Positions 20,100 to 29,748 of a DNA stretch of 64,000 nucleotides are shown here, piece by piece. Source of the stretch: Sorex araneus (lineage: Eukaryota > Chordata > Mammalia > Eulipotyphla > Soricidae). Position numbers and translations under genes: made by a program. The stretch covers positions 195,392,000-195,455,999 of the forward strand of contig NC_073306.1 in NCBI RefSeq assembly GCF_027595985.1. The letters run 5' to 3'. Each line of letters begins with the position of its first letter. Position 1 is the first letter of the stretch. A model generated the notes under the pieces. It worked only from the letters and a program-made list of their open reading frames with translations. It was not told the DNA's origin and did no database searches.

Positions 20100-20571
20100 A
20101 CACTTCAAGCAGCCCTGTGGCAGGGGCTGAAAAAGTCGTTCCCGAAGTGCGCGAGGAAGCCGGTGGCCGGAGCGCAGGACGCGGTGGCCAGCCAGCCGGG
20201 CTTCCTTCCCCGGGACCAGCTCCGTCCGGGCCGGTGATGTCTTAATACCCGGTCCCGGCGGCGCTGCCGCGACGCCCCAAGTTTCACAAAGTAGCTGCGG
20301 GAGGGATCTGGGAGCGGGCGGCGCCGGCAACTTCGGGTCGGCGCGAGCGCCCGGCCCCTTCCCCGCGGGGCGCGGGCGGAGCGGCCCGGGCCGGGCGATG
20401 GGGGGCGGCGGGCGGCCGCGGGGGTCTCGGGCGGCCGCGCGGGCGGCCCGGGGCGGAGGCGGCGCAGCCCAGGCCCCTCCCCGCCGCCGCGGGTGCCCGG
20501 GCGGGCGGCTGACGCCGAGCGCGGCCGGGCGCGGAGGGCAGGGCCGGGGGCCGGCCGAGGCCACGGGCGGC

Positions 20572-20577
20572 TTTAAA
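20572..20577 (+). promoter_or_regulatory. TATA-like box TTTAAA
   Basis: CGGCTTTAAATCTGGG stands alone as an AT block within pure GC-rich text. It is about 25-35 bases before the likely start site in 'GGGCGCTCCGTCCCC' (20597-20610). The hexamer is palindromic, so it could also serve the minus strand; the strong donor at 20975 favours plus. Confidence 0.5.
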
Positions 20578-20599
20578 TCTGGGCTGCGGGCGGGCGGGC

Positions 20600-20974
20600 G
20601 CTCCGTCCCCGGGCCGCCGTGTCAGCTCCCGGCGGGAACGAGCCGAGCCGAGCGGGCGCCCGCGGTGTAGACGCCCCCTCCGCTCCCCGCGCGCCCGCCG
20701 CTCCGATCGCGCCCGCCGCTCCGATCGCGCCCGCGGCCGAGACCCCCCCCCCCACGCCCCACCCCCGTCCCCGCCGGCCGCGCGCGCGCCCCAAGTTGTC
20801 GCCGGGTGCGAGCGGCTCCCCCCCGCCCGCCGCTTTCCCGCACCCCGAGAGACCCCCCCCCCCCACCCCGGTCCCCCGCCCGGGCGGCAGCGCTGCGGTG
20901 GCGTCGGCGGCGGCTGCTGCAGCCCCGCACCCGGCCGCCAAGCTGGAGGAGCGACGGAAGCCCGACCCCCGCAG
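20600..20974 (+). other. candidate non-coding first exon (5' UTR) of an unnamed gene
   Basis: About 375 bases from the predicted start after the TTTAAA box to a strong splice donor. I found no ATG on the plus strand between 20579 and 20974, so the exon is probably entirely 5' untranslated and translation would start in a later exon beyond or deep within this window. It is very GC-rich (C runs of 8-10 at about 20742 and 20852) and would form a structured leader. A frame open without ATG ends '...KLEERRKPDPRR' across the donor; I do not think it is translated. The following 43 kb lack any exon I recognise, consistent with a long first intron. I cannot name the gene from sequence alone. The start coordinate is an estimate. 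Confidence 0.55.
20699..20734 (+). repeat. 18-bp perfect tandem duplication in exon 1
   Basis: CGCTCCGATCGCGCCCGC is present twice without change (20699-20716, 20717-20734). Each unit carries a GATC inside CpG-rich text. Confidence 0.9.
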
Positions 20975-20980
20975 GTGAGC
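20971..20980 (+). other. splice donor GCAG|GTGAGC
   Basis: Matches the mammalian 5' splice-site consensus (MAG|GTRAG) with exon end at 20974 and intron start at 20975. It is the strongest donor that I saw in the island and defines the likely direction of transcription. Confidence 0.6.
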
Positions 20981-21400
20981 GTGGGGTCCCCGCGGCCCGG
21001 GGCAGTCCTCCCCCCGCCCCCCGCGAGCCGGGCCCCGCCGACTGTGCACGCGGCTGGCCTGGGACAGTCCCGTCCCCAGCGCGCGCCGTGGGGGTGGTCG
21101 CGCGTGTCCCGGCGTCGGTGCCTGGACTGCGGGGCCGGTGCCCGGCGCACGGTGGCACGTGTGTGCCCGGGAGCCGCTCCCCGGGCAGCGGGGCACCTGC
21201 TCGAGGGGGACTCGCGCGGACCCCTCGGCAGGGGGAGGCTTGGCGTGGGGGGGCGCTTTGGGTGTCCCGGAGACCCCCAGCCCCCCTCCTCCCCTGACCC
21301 CGTTCGCTGTCCGCTGTGGGACTGGAGCTCTCCCGGGTCTCTCTGGCACGCCGCGAGCGGCGGGTGAGTCAGGCCGATTCTCTCTCTGCAAGTGGCACAG

Positions 21401-23900
21401 ACGCTCACAGTTCTTTGCTCTGGATGTGGACGGGGGAGGCAGAGGTTAATCTGGGATTTCTCTTGGCCGAAGAGACGGCGGAGCTCTTCCCCAGGTCCTG
21501 GGCAGCGTGTGGGGCTTGGCACAGAAAGGTGATTTCTTTTTTCCTAAGTGCATTTCACCCAGCCTTTGCCAGTGCGTTAATGACAGTCACCGAAAGGAGT
21601 TGGGAACTCTCTTTAGCCAACTGCAGCAAACGCCACAAGGGGGAAAAAAAAGTTCTTAAGGAACCCCAAGAATCACCACCACCAAACCTAGCACCAACAC
21701 TTGATGCGAAAGATGGAGAAGGCAGCCATGCACAATCTCAGTTCTACCGGCCACGCATGCTTTTTTCCCCCCTCCACAGTTCTTGGGGAAACGTCTGGTT
21801 TTCCCTTTGCTCATCCGCATCTCCAGGCCTTGTGGTCTCAGCCTGATTGCCCACAGCAAGCTCTTTCCAGCCTTGACAATGAAGAGCAGTCAATGACGTT
21901 GGTTTTTCCCTTCTTACGTCTTTTCCCAGTTTACTTCAGGTCTGGAGAAAGTTGGTCCTAATGGAAAGCATTGGGCACTGGACTCTTCCTGTCTCAGTCC
22001 TGCGACAGTCCTTTGCTAAGGGGCACTGCAGGGCACAGATTCCCCCCCCCCCCTTTTCTGGTATCTGGATCCTGGACTTAGAATGTTGCTTGGTTTAAAG
22101 TGTGCATTGCCCACGAGAGTTTGGTTTTTGTTTAATTTAAATAGATTTCTTGTAACAGTAAGGACACTCTTTGGTAGTTTCTCAAAGGCAATGGAACGTA
22201 AGAACTCTCCTCAAAGAGATATAGTTCAGACACTTGATTTTTATAATTACACTAATAAAAGAGAGCACATGTGTTTATTCTATAGTTTCAAGAGCTGGGA
22301 AAAAGCTTTTACTTTCATTTTAAAATTAAATGTCAGGCTAAGGATATTCTGCCTATAGTTAATCTAAAATTGAATAGTTCTAACCTCATGCCAGAGTCTG
22401 GTACAATGAGGAAAAACTGTCATGTATATAGAAAAGAAAAGGAAAGTAGTACTCACAAATATGGAGGTATGGACCATTAGTTTGGGTGGGGTTGAGAGGG
22501 AGAATATGGAACATTTGGATAGTTCCAGAGTTGTCTGCTTTTGAGAAAATAAAACCAAGAGCCATCCAACATTTTGTATGAGTGTTTTCAAAATGATGTT
22601 TTCTTGTCATTTTCTGTTTTATGACCATTCCGGAGACATACTAGTCTATGTAAAGTACTTTTGTCAATAAATTGGTCAGAATGTCCCGTAAGTATAGTGT
22701 TGTATCTATTTCAGTTTATTTTTGTTGACATAAGATAACTTTGCATGTTGGAACACAAGTGTTATTAACATAGTTTAAAAAATACATTTTGTGTTTACCG
22801 TAATGTGTTAAAGGAATACAAGCAGTGGGAGTGTCCTTAGAGACAAAAAAGTGACAGAAATCAGACAACATTTAGGATAACTCCCAGCGTGCTCTGGTGT
22901 CAATTTCATTTTTCACTAAGCTCTGGCAAGTACAGTTTTGAGGTTCCGATCTCTTCCAATGATAACAAGATAGTGTGGCCATAACTTGCATGTTAAACAC
23001 TTATAAAAGGAAGTACATGTTAGCTGGTGAATTATGTAGGTAATCAGGTTTCTCCACCTGCTTTTAAGGGAGCTGTAATACACCAGGATTGCTATTGTTA
23101 AGGGTGAGAATCCTAAGGGAATTTACTGCTACAAAGCATGGCATGGCAGTATATCCCATTTACTTATTTCTTGGAGTTTCTTCTTTGGGTTCTCTTGTGA
23201 ATGCAATCTAAGACTGAAGCTGACAGAGGTTAAGATTGGGAATGGAAAGAAGAAACAGAAAAGAAAAATATAATAATAATAAAAAGTTTCTAGTTTCTTT
23301 TTTTTCTGGCTTGCTAAATAGGATTCAAGTTCCATGATTTGCTGGGAAATCAGAAGCTATGTGAAGAACACGTTTCTTCCTGTTCATTGCCAACCTGTTG
23401 AGACCAAACTGTGCTTTATGGAACTGATGTATTTTGGGGGAGTCATTTGAGAATGGATAGTTGAGGAATATCCAGGAAGCCAGCAAGACTACAAAGCTAG
23501 ATGTTGCTGCTGTTAGGGATTTTTTGCACAATGCAGAAAGAATGTTTCTTTCATAGAAGGTCAGGGCTAACTTGTATCCCAAATAGGTTTTGTCTTTCTT
23601 CAAACATATAAGCATTTGATATATTTTAGAGAATAAGCTGCTTACTAACGTGAAGGTAATATCTCAAATTCCCTGTAACGCACACCATTAGTCATTTTTT
23701 CAGTAGTGGAGATGGATTCTCTTAAACTACCCTTTTAGTCAATTTGTCTGATATGCTTTATGCACACACATACACACACAAATCTGTATACACACATCTA
23801 ATAGATAGAGGTGGCCAACTTTATTTTCTCTAAAGCCTTATTTATAACTGTTGGTGATTTTTGTGGCACTGAATTTCATTGCATTTCTCTAGTTTCAACA
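21401..23900. other. repeat-poor start of presumed intron 1
   Basis: About 2.5 kb without a recognised SINE or LINE, unusual for this window. Starts moderately GC-rich and becomes AT-rich after 22100. Includes a C12 run at 22044. First-intron 5' ends often hold regulatory elements; this is inference from position and repeat exclusion. The open frames here (up to 176 codons at 21316-21846) show no domains. Confidence 0.45.
23762..23796 (+). repeat. CA-rich short repeat
   Basis: Interrupted CACACA tract. Confidence 0.7.
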
Positions 23901-23902
23901 GT

Positions 23903-24146
23903 CACTTGTCACTTGTCATACCGTTGCTCATCGATTTGCTCTAGTGGGCACCAGTAACATCTCTATTGTGAGACATGTTACTGTTTTTGGCATATCGAAT
24001 AGGCCACGGGTAGCTTGTCAGGCTCTGCTGTGCGGGCGGGATACTCTCGGTATCTTGCCGGGCTCTCTGAGAGGAGCAGAGGAATCGAACCCTGGTTGGC
24101 CGCTTGCAAGGCAAATACCCTACCCACTGTGCTATCACTCCAGCCC
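23903..24146 (-). mobile_element. tRNA-derived SINE, family B, with TSD
   Basis: Complete antisense B copy: short-repeat end (CACTTGTCACTTGTC) first, then 'CCGTTGCTCATCGATTTGCT', 'GTTACTGTTTTTGGCATATC', 'CTTGCCGGGCTCTCTGAGAG' and the tRNA-like head 'TGTGCTATCACTCCAGCCC'. Flanked by a 12-bp duplication AGTT(T/C)CAACAGT at 23891-23902 and 24147-24158 with one difference. Confidence 0.92.
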
Positions 24147-24159
24147 AGTTCCAACAGTA

Positions 24160-24804
24160 CAATGACTTTTTAAAGAAGGCGTCACAAAAGTAGTGAGCTA
24201 TTATTGGTGATTAGTTACTTATGTGCTGTGGCAAAGTAGAGATAAAGGTTTTTCTTCCAGTCTTCTACATGTTGAATATCATCTTATTCTGTCATGATGA
24301 GATTTTTTGTGTATCAGAATTAAGTTGCATGCTTGAATAAGATGATGGTAGAGACCATGCTAGAGTGATATACATCTATAGTTGTTTTATAAACCAAAAC
24401 ATCATCTTGTTTTACTTCTTTGCAAAGAAAGTAGATGGAAGGGAGGATGGTGTTGTTGGAAAGATGAGAAAATTAAGATAGAGAACTTTGTATGGTTTTC
24501 TTCAACCAAACAGAAAATTATCGGTGAAGGTAGGCATGAATGTTTCAGCATTGAGCCAGCAATATCTGTTTATTGAATGACGGTTATCAATTGAGTGAGT
24601 GTTGTTTTGGTCACAGTTGAGACATTAAAAGCAGATTAAGTTTATCCTGGTTGACATCGATGGCTCCATTTCCTGCTGATAGCTCTGCTTCGCAGCATTA
24701 CCCACTTGCCTCAACTTTATTTCAGGTCTTGTGTTGTTAGGGGTGTTTTGTTAATGAAGAATTTTAAGGATGCACTTGCAATTTTAGCTCTTCAGAGCCA
24801 ATTT
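24160..24804. other. single-copy DNA
   Basis: No landmark recognised. Confidence 0.4.
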
Positions 24805-25082
24805 TAATTTTAGTTTTAGTTTTTTGCCGGGCGTTGTGAGTTGTACCCGAGAGGTGTTCAGGAAGTCAGGAGGCCCCGCCAGAGTTTCCTGACCAGCGAA
24901 ACTGGTGGCTCAGTGCTACGGCCTAGTGCTGCTTGGGCCCTGGCCGCTGGACATCCCTTGGCCACCTCCGGAGACTCTGGGCCTCCAGGTCTGTACCCGG
25001 CAATGAATGCTCTGGGGACCACGTGGTGCTGGGAATCGAACTGGTGTTTGTTCTACGATGACTGTATTATCTCCTGGCCTTA
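24805..25082 (-). mobile_element. old SINE-like element with extra middle
   Basis: The right half has 'CTCTGGGGACCACGTGGTGC' and 'TGGGAATCGAACTGGTG', matching the antisense A body and B box. The left part is unlike other copies and GC-rich, so it is an old variant or a SINE with inserted sequence. Confidence 0.55.
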
Positions 25083-25169
25083 CTTGCTGCTTGTTAGGGA
25101 GAATCAATAAGAGAGAAATTAGATGTAATTGGGATTTTCAGTAAAATAAGTAAATAGCAACTGATATTT

Positions 25170-25215
25170 TGAGTGTGTGTGTGTGTGTGTGTGTGTGTGC
25201 ACGTGCGCGCGTGCA
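25170..25215 (+). repeat. (GT)n then CG-rich alternation
   Basis: About 15 GT units followed by GCACGTGCGCGCGTGC, a Z-DNA-prone pattern. Confidence 0.93.
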
Positions 25216-25264
25216 AGAATGAGCAGTAAAATCGAGGTTTTGTTTTGGAAACCTTAAGCAGAGT

Positions 25265-25598
25265 TTCGCGTGGGGAGCTGAAGAAGGCTCTCTGATGAAA
25301 GCCCTTGCCTTGGAGACGTGAGGCCGAGTTCAGTGTCTGGTGGCGCACTGCTGCCACCCCTGGCCACCACCCAGGCCGGCTGTGACCCTTGGCATGCGAG
25401 CAAGTTCTGGCCACAGTGCAGAGTGCGTGTGTGGCACTACACCTAACAGATCGAGCTCCACACCTCAAGGATTGTTGTGTTCCGTCCAAAGCGAGCCCCC
25501 TGAGCTTGGGGACCCTGATCAGTGCTCGAGGATTGAGCCAGGGCGGGCCGCATGCAAGTCAAGCACATTGCCCCAGGGACTTGCTTCCCAGCCCTAGA
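25265..25598. other. unassigned GC-richer block, possible old SINE
   Basis: Contains tRNA-like 'GCCCTTGCCTTGGAGACGTG' near its start and 'GGGCGGGCCGCATGCAAGTC' near its end, as if two SINE ends of opposite orientation surround unknown DNA. I cannot resolve it by eye. Confidence 0.35.
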
Positions 25599-25750
25599 AA
25601 GGAAGCTTTGCAAAGTTTAAAATAAACTTCGCAGTATCTTTGTGGGTGTTAAAATACAAATTTATAAAAATTCAAATGGGACAGAAATATATTGCCTTTA
25701 AGTCTGACTTCATGGTCTATGAGTGACATAAGTAGAAAATCAGTTCTTTC

Positions 25751-25917
25751 TTTGCGGGGGGGGGGTCACAGCCAAAATGCACAGGGGTCACTCCTGGCTC
25801 TGCACTCAGGAATTACCCCTGGGTGCTCAGGGGACTATATGGGATGCTGGGAATCCAACTGGGTCGGCCACATGCAAGGCAAATGCCCTACCCGCTGTGC
25901 TATATCGCTCCAACCCC
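25751..25917 (-). mobile_element. tRNA-derived SINE, family A
   Basis: 'GGGGTCACTCCTGGCTCTGC', 'GGGACTATATGGGATGCTGG', 'GGCCACATGCAAGGCAAATG', 'CGCTCCAACCCCC'. No clear target-site duplication. Confidence 0.9.
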
Positions 25918-25960
25918 CAGAACATCAGATCTTAATGACTGGTGTACAAGATAGCAGTCT

Positions 25961-26108
25961 CAGGGGCGAGAGATGGAGGGCAGTGGTTAAGGTGTTTGCA
26001 ACTGGCTGACCTTGGCTGCATCCCTGGTACCCAAGTCCAGTTCCCTAGATTAGCCCCTGAGCACTGTTGAGTGTGGCCTAACTTTCCCTTCCCTCCCCCC
26101 AAAGAAAG
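25961..26108 (+). mobile_element. old tRNA-derived SINE, family A
   Basis: 'GGGCAGTGGTTAAGGTGTTT' head, 'CCTGGTACCCAAG' and 'CCTGAGCACTGTTGAGTGTG' body. Head has an internal deletion. Confidence 0.75.
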
Positions 26109-26531
26109 AGCAGTTTTTCGTTTTTGCAAAAATATTTACTGATTGATATTCTCCTTTATACTATTTGCAAGTTAGTATGCGTGTGAGACCTGGAGTGCTT
26201 TTTAAATTCTAGTTTTCTCTGATAGGATCCTTTTACAACTTCATCTATTTGTCAGTCCTATAGTTGGAATCATTTCCAGAACTCTGAGCAGGCAAAGTAG
26301 AGTGCAAAAGAGAGGATGCACTTCACTCACAGGGCAGACTCTGTTTACCCTGAATTTACATAAAAGTTCTATGGTGATTATGAGATTATTAATTCCATCG
26401 CAAACAGTAAACCTTAAATTAGAAGGTACAAATGATCTGATATTCAGGTATAGAATTGAAGAGTGTTTACCTTCAGAGCATCACTTCACTATTCCCTGGT
26501 TTCCTTCTTTCCTGCTCTTTGTTCATTTCTT

Positions 26532-26677
26532 TATTTCAGGGGAGTTTGGGGCATACCCAGGGCCATTTAGGGACCCCTCCTTGTGGTGCTTTGGGGACAT
26601 GTGGCTTTGGGGACCAAACTTAAGCTTCCCACATACAAATCGTATGCTCCATTCATTTGAGCTATCTTCCTGCCCCT
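26532..26677 (-). mobile_element. old tRNA-derived SINE, family A
   Basis: Antisense order 'GGGGCATACCCAGGGCCATT', 'TTTGGGGACCAAACTTAAGC', 'GAGCTATCTTCCTGCCCC'. Highly diverged. Confidence 0.65.
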
Positions 26678-26700
26678 TTCTTTCCTTCCTTTCTTTTTTT

Positions 26701-26862
26701 CTCTTATTATCTTTTTGGTATTTGGGCCACACTGGTATTACTCAGGGGTCATTCCTGGCTCTTCATTCAGGAATCACTCCTGGCACTGCTCATAGGGGAT
26801 TATGGGGATAGAACCTGGGTCAAGCAAGGCAAGCGCCCTACTCACTACTATTTCTCTGGTCC
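26701..26862 (-). mobile_element. tRNA-derived SINE, family A
   Basis: 'TTTGGGCCACACTGGTATTA', 'CAGGAATCACTCCTGGCACT', 'GGGGATAGAACCTGGGTC', 'CTACTATTTCTCTGGTCCC'. Immediately follows the older antisense copy. Confidence 0.85.
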
Positions 26863-27256
26863 CTTTCCTTTCCTGCTTGTGCAGAATTATAAAACATAGG
26901 TGAAAAGTAGCTGCTATTAAACTATAAGTTCAAAACTTGGGTGATGTCTTATCTAAGTAGATATCTTTATGTCACCAGGACTGAGATATTCACAGCATGT
27001 TCGCAGTCAGAGTCTCTTCCCTGCCTTCTGAGTGTTCACTTTCTCCCACAGGTGACTTCACTCCCGACTTCAAGGACTATAGGTGACTCTTACCTGTAAT
27101 TAAACTTTTATTAGAATGCATCATGTGTATTCTTGTGTCTGAATTCTTTTGCTTAACATTATGTTTGTGAGAGATTCATTCATATTTTGATGTAGAAAGT
27201 TTGTTTATCCTAATTCCATTTTATGAGAATGCTACAACATAGTTATCATTCTGCTC

Positions 27257-27447
27257 TTTTTTATTTTATTTTTTTTCTTTTTTTTGGGGGGGGTCACACC
27301 CAGCGATGCTCAGGGGTTACTCCTAGCTCTGCACTCAGGAATTACTCCTGGTGGTGCTTGGGGGACCATATGGGATGCTGGGGATCGAACCCGGGTTGGC
27401 CGTGTGCAAGGCAAATGCCCTACCTGCTGTACTATTGCTCAGGCCCC
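27257..27447 (-). mobile_element. tRNA-derived SINE, family A (donor-like copy)
   Basis: Complete antisense copy with long T-rich tail, 'GGTTACTCCTAGCTCTGCAC', 'GGGGATCGAACCCGGGTTGG' and 'CTGCTGTACTATTGCTCAGG'. Its segment 27342-27433 is matched at 90 of 92 positions by 28199-28290. It sits inside the old LINE-1. Confidence 0.93.
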
Positions 27448-27788
27448 TTTTTTTGCTCTTGATGGACGGTTGGGCTGTTTCCGTGTTTGGCTAGTAGCAA
27501 GAGTGCTGCTCTGAACATTCTTACAAATGTCTGGAGAAACATTTCAGTTGCGTATCAAATCACTCAACCAATTTTAGCCATTTTTCTCCAAGATTGGTAC
27601 TAATTCACTCCCCTGCAACATCTCTGAGATGTTCTGACTTCTTTGTATCCTTACGCATGGCTGGCATTGTTTACCTTTGAAAGTTTCAGCCCTTCTGGCG
27701 GGTGTATTATGACTTCACATTGTGGTTTTAATTTGCATTTCCCAGACGTAAATTCTTTTGTACCTGTATAAAGACTCTTATTTGCTTG

Positions 27789-27921
27789 TATGGTTTTGGA
27801 ACACATCCAGCTGTGCTTGTGGATTACTCTTGGCTCTGTGCTCATCACATGTAGTGTGAGGGATTGAATTAGGGTCAGCCACATGCCGGCACGTGTCTTG
27901 TCCCTGTACTATCTCTCTGTA
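27789..27921 (-). mobile_element. old tRNA-derived SINE, family A
   Basis: 'GGTTTTGGAACACATCCAGC', 'GTGGATTACTCTTGGCTCTG', 'GGGATTGAATTAGGGTCAGC', 'TACTATCTCTCTGTACC'. Internal deletion in the body. Confidence 0.75.
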
Positions 27922-28118
27922 CCTCTTTAGATGTTTATTTGCTACAGAGCCTTTTGTGAAGTATGTGCTAAGTTTTTTTTATCATAGACTTAATATTGTC
28001 CAAAGTATGCAAGATTTTAATCTGATAAGTAAACTTCTTAGATGTTTAGGAATCTCAGCTCTCCAGGCAAAATCCTTTACCAATATATTTATATAAGAAA
28101 TTAAAACAGATAGTGATT

Positions 28119-28373
28119 GGCTGGAGATATAACATAGTGAGTAGGGTGCTTGCCTTGCACACAGCAAACTGAGGTGCGATCCTGGGTGCCTGCTGGTGTT
28201 ACTCCTGGTGGTGCTTGGGGGACCATATGGGATGCTGGGGATCGAACCTGGGTCGGCCGTGTGCAAGGCAAATGCCCTACCTGCTGTACTGAATTTCACC
28301 AGGAGTGATCCCTGAGCGCAGAGCCAGGAGTTAGCCCTGAGCACTGCTGAGTGTGGCTAAAAAAACAAAGAAG
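28119..28373 (+). mobile_element. tRNA-derived SINE, family A, with inverted SINE segment inside
   Basis: Plus-strand head (GGCTGGAGATATAACATAGT to 'GGTGCGATCCTGGGTGCCTG', 28119-28196), then an antisense SINE segment (28199-28290), then the plus-strand body resumes at 'TCACCAGGAGTGATCCCTGA' to the A-rich end. The antisense piece lacks its own tail and its own head end and has no target-site duplication, so it is not a normal nested insertion. Confidence 0.85.
28199..28290 (-). repeat. 92-bp inverted segment copied from a nearby SINE
   Basis: Identical at 90 of 92 positions to 27342-27433 in the same orientation, and sharing that copy's uncommon 'CTGCTGTACT' ending. It interrupts the plus-strand SINE. 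Confidence 0.85.
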
Positions 28374-28427
28374 CAAGCGAATAAAGCAAAATAAATGAGC
28401 AAAATGGTTAGAAATGTGGTGGTGGGG

Positions 28428-28590
28428 TTTGGATTGGCACATCGTGTGGTGCTCGGGAGCTATTCCTGGCTCTGTGTTCAGGAGTGCTTGGTGGTGCTTG
28501 TGGGAACCATCTGTGGTGCCAGGGATTTGAACCCAGATTGGCTGCATGTAGGGCAAGTGCCTCACTCCGTGTACTGTCTCTCTGACTGTA
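28428..28590 (-). mobile_element. tRNA-derived SINE, family A
   Basis: 'GGTGCTCGGGAGCTATTCCT', 'GGCTCTGTGTTCAGGAGTGC', 'GGGATTTGAACCCAGATTGG', 'TACTGTCTCTCTGACTG'. Diverged. Confidence 0.8.
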
Positions 28591-28639
28591 GAAACATATT
28601 GAGTTTGCAAATGTTATAGTTTAGGTCTGTAAAACCCTG

Positions 28640-29056
28640 TTCTTTACAAGCACAGAGGAAGCCTCAGAGTCAAGGTACAGTTCAAGTGGTGGAACATGTG
28701 ACCTGCTTCTGCTGTTGCTGGTACAATTCCAGGCACTGCTTGGCTTCTCACCGGTATGGCTGAATATGCGGTGTGGCCTCCACAGCAGTAAAAATACAGT
28801 CCCCCAAGCCCTGTACCAAGAGCTTCCTGCCCACACGGGAGAGCCTGGCAAACTCCTCGTGGCATATTCATATGCCAAATACAGTAACAGTGCTGGGTCT
28901 CATTCTCCTGACCCTGAGAGAGCCTCTAATGTGACACCATTGGGAAAGATAAGTAAAGAGAGGCTGCTAAAATCTCAGGGCTAGAACGAATGGAGACATT
29001 ACTGGACCTGCTTGAGCAAAACGACAATCAATGGGATGATAGTGACAGTGATAGTG
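28640..29056 (+). mobile_element. B-core element without tRNA head (long form)
   Basis: Core order: 'GCCCACACGGGAGAGCCTGG', 'GTGGCATATTCATATGCCAA', 'GGGTCTCATTCTCCTGACCC', 'AGTAAAGAGAGGCTGCTAAA', 'ATCTCAGGGCTAGAACGAAT', 'GGAGACATTACTGGACCTGC' and the tail 'GATGATAGTGACAGTGATAG'. It has the about 95-base inner block missing from tRNA-headed B copies. Upstream (28640-28820) is non-tRNA sequence of unknown origin. No poly(A). Confidence 0.75.
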
Positions 29057-29057
29057 A

Positions 29058-29229
29058 TTTATTTATTTAGGTTTTGGGGCTGCACCTGGTGGTACTCAGG
29101 GCTTACTCTTGGCTCTGCACTTAGGGATCACTCCTGGCAAGCTCGAGGGACAAGAGTGGTTGCCAGGGATAGATCCTGTGTCAGCTGTGTGCAAAACTAA
29201 TGCCATATCCCTAGTTCTCTGCCCAACCC
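29058..29229 (-). mobile_element. tRNA-derived SINE, family A
   Basis: 'GGTTTTGGGGCTGCACCTGG', 'CTTACTCTTGGCTCTGCACT', 'GGGATCACTCCTGGCAAGCT', 'TCAGCTGTGTGCAAAACTAA'. Abuts the B element's 3' end, tail to tail. Confidence 0.85.
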
Positions 29230-29570
29230 CCCCAACAAAACCCTCATTAATCCAGTACTCAAAGACACTTAGAACTTATCTTCAGTGTCCTAATATCTTA
29301 CATCTGGTGACCAGTAGAAATAACCGTTTTGAAGTTTTGAATTAGAGATTCAGCTCTTGAACATGTTAATTGTTTGATTTGGGGAATAAAATAAATTTGT
29401 GATTTTAATTTGAATTTTCCATTATTTCTCTTTTCCATTATTAAAATAATTATAAAACCTAATTCACAGAACTATTACAAGAGACAAGTTGATATTTGTG
29501 AAATGTTCAGAATTCTTAGTGGCCATCCTATGTTAGATAATACTATTGTTATTGTTGTATTATAAAAATT
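29230..29570. other. AT-rich single-copy DNA
   Basis: Nothing recognised. Confidence 0.4.
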
Positions 29571-29748
29571 TCCTTATTTTGTAGAATGTTATTTTGGCTG
29601 TTATTAATAGTGCTACAATGAACATAGGGGTGCAGATGTCTTTTTGGACCCTTGGGGGGTAGAGGCCAAGAAGTGAAATTACTGGGTCATGTGGAAACTC
29701 AAATTTCTGGTTTGTTGAGGAGTGTCTGTATTGCTTTTCAAGAAGCAT
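29560..29748 (-). pseudogene. LINE-1 ORF2 C-terminal fragment
   Basis: Minus-strand translation contains 'FPHDPVISLLGLYPP' and 'DICTPMFIVALLITAKI', equivalent to the FDPAIPLLGIYP...MFIAALFTIARI signature of LINE-1 ORF2. The frame then breaks. Confidence 0.85.

Larger units (their letters stand above)
20100..21400. promoter_or_regulatory. CpG island
   Basis: Extreme GC content and dense CpG dinucleotides over about 1.3 kb, highest at 20310-21000, within an otherwise AT-rich window. Numerous GGGCGG/CCGCCC-type Sp1 sites (for example 20450-20600). CpG islands of this length in mammals usually mark promoters that are unmethylated in the germ line. The long open frames on both strands here (up to 412 codons on the minus strand) arise because stop codons are rare in GC-rich DNA, and they are proline/arginine/alanine-rich with no domain, so I do not call proteins. 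Confidence 0.93.
26940..27985 (-). mobile_element. old LINE-1 ORF2 C-terminal remnant, antisense, holding two SINEs
   Basis: The flanks of the SINE at 27257-27447 are continuous LINE-1 antisense text: before it 'CATTTTATGAGAATGCTACA', after it 'TTGATGGACGGTTGGGCTGT', then 'GCGGGTGTATTATGACTTCA' and 'TGTGGTTTTAATTTGCATTT'. These are the well known antisense landmarks of old mammalian LINE-1 ends. Continues past a second SINE at 27789-27921. Confidence 0.75.

Noticed and set aside
20284..21522. 412-codon minus-strand open frame over the CpG island, with several overlapping frames on both strands
   Set aside because: GC-rich DNA rarely contains stop codons. The translations are Pro/Arg/Ala/Gly-rich on every frame, with no domain or signal, and overlap the better-supported plus-strand exon and donor.
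27262..27447. Target-site duplication TGCTCTT around this SINE
   Set aside because: Only 7 bases match and one lies next to a T run, so I did not count it as firm.
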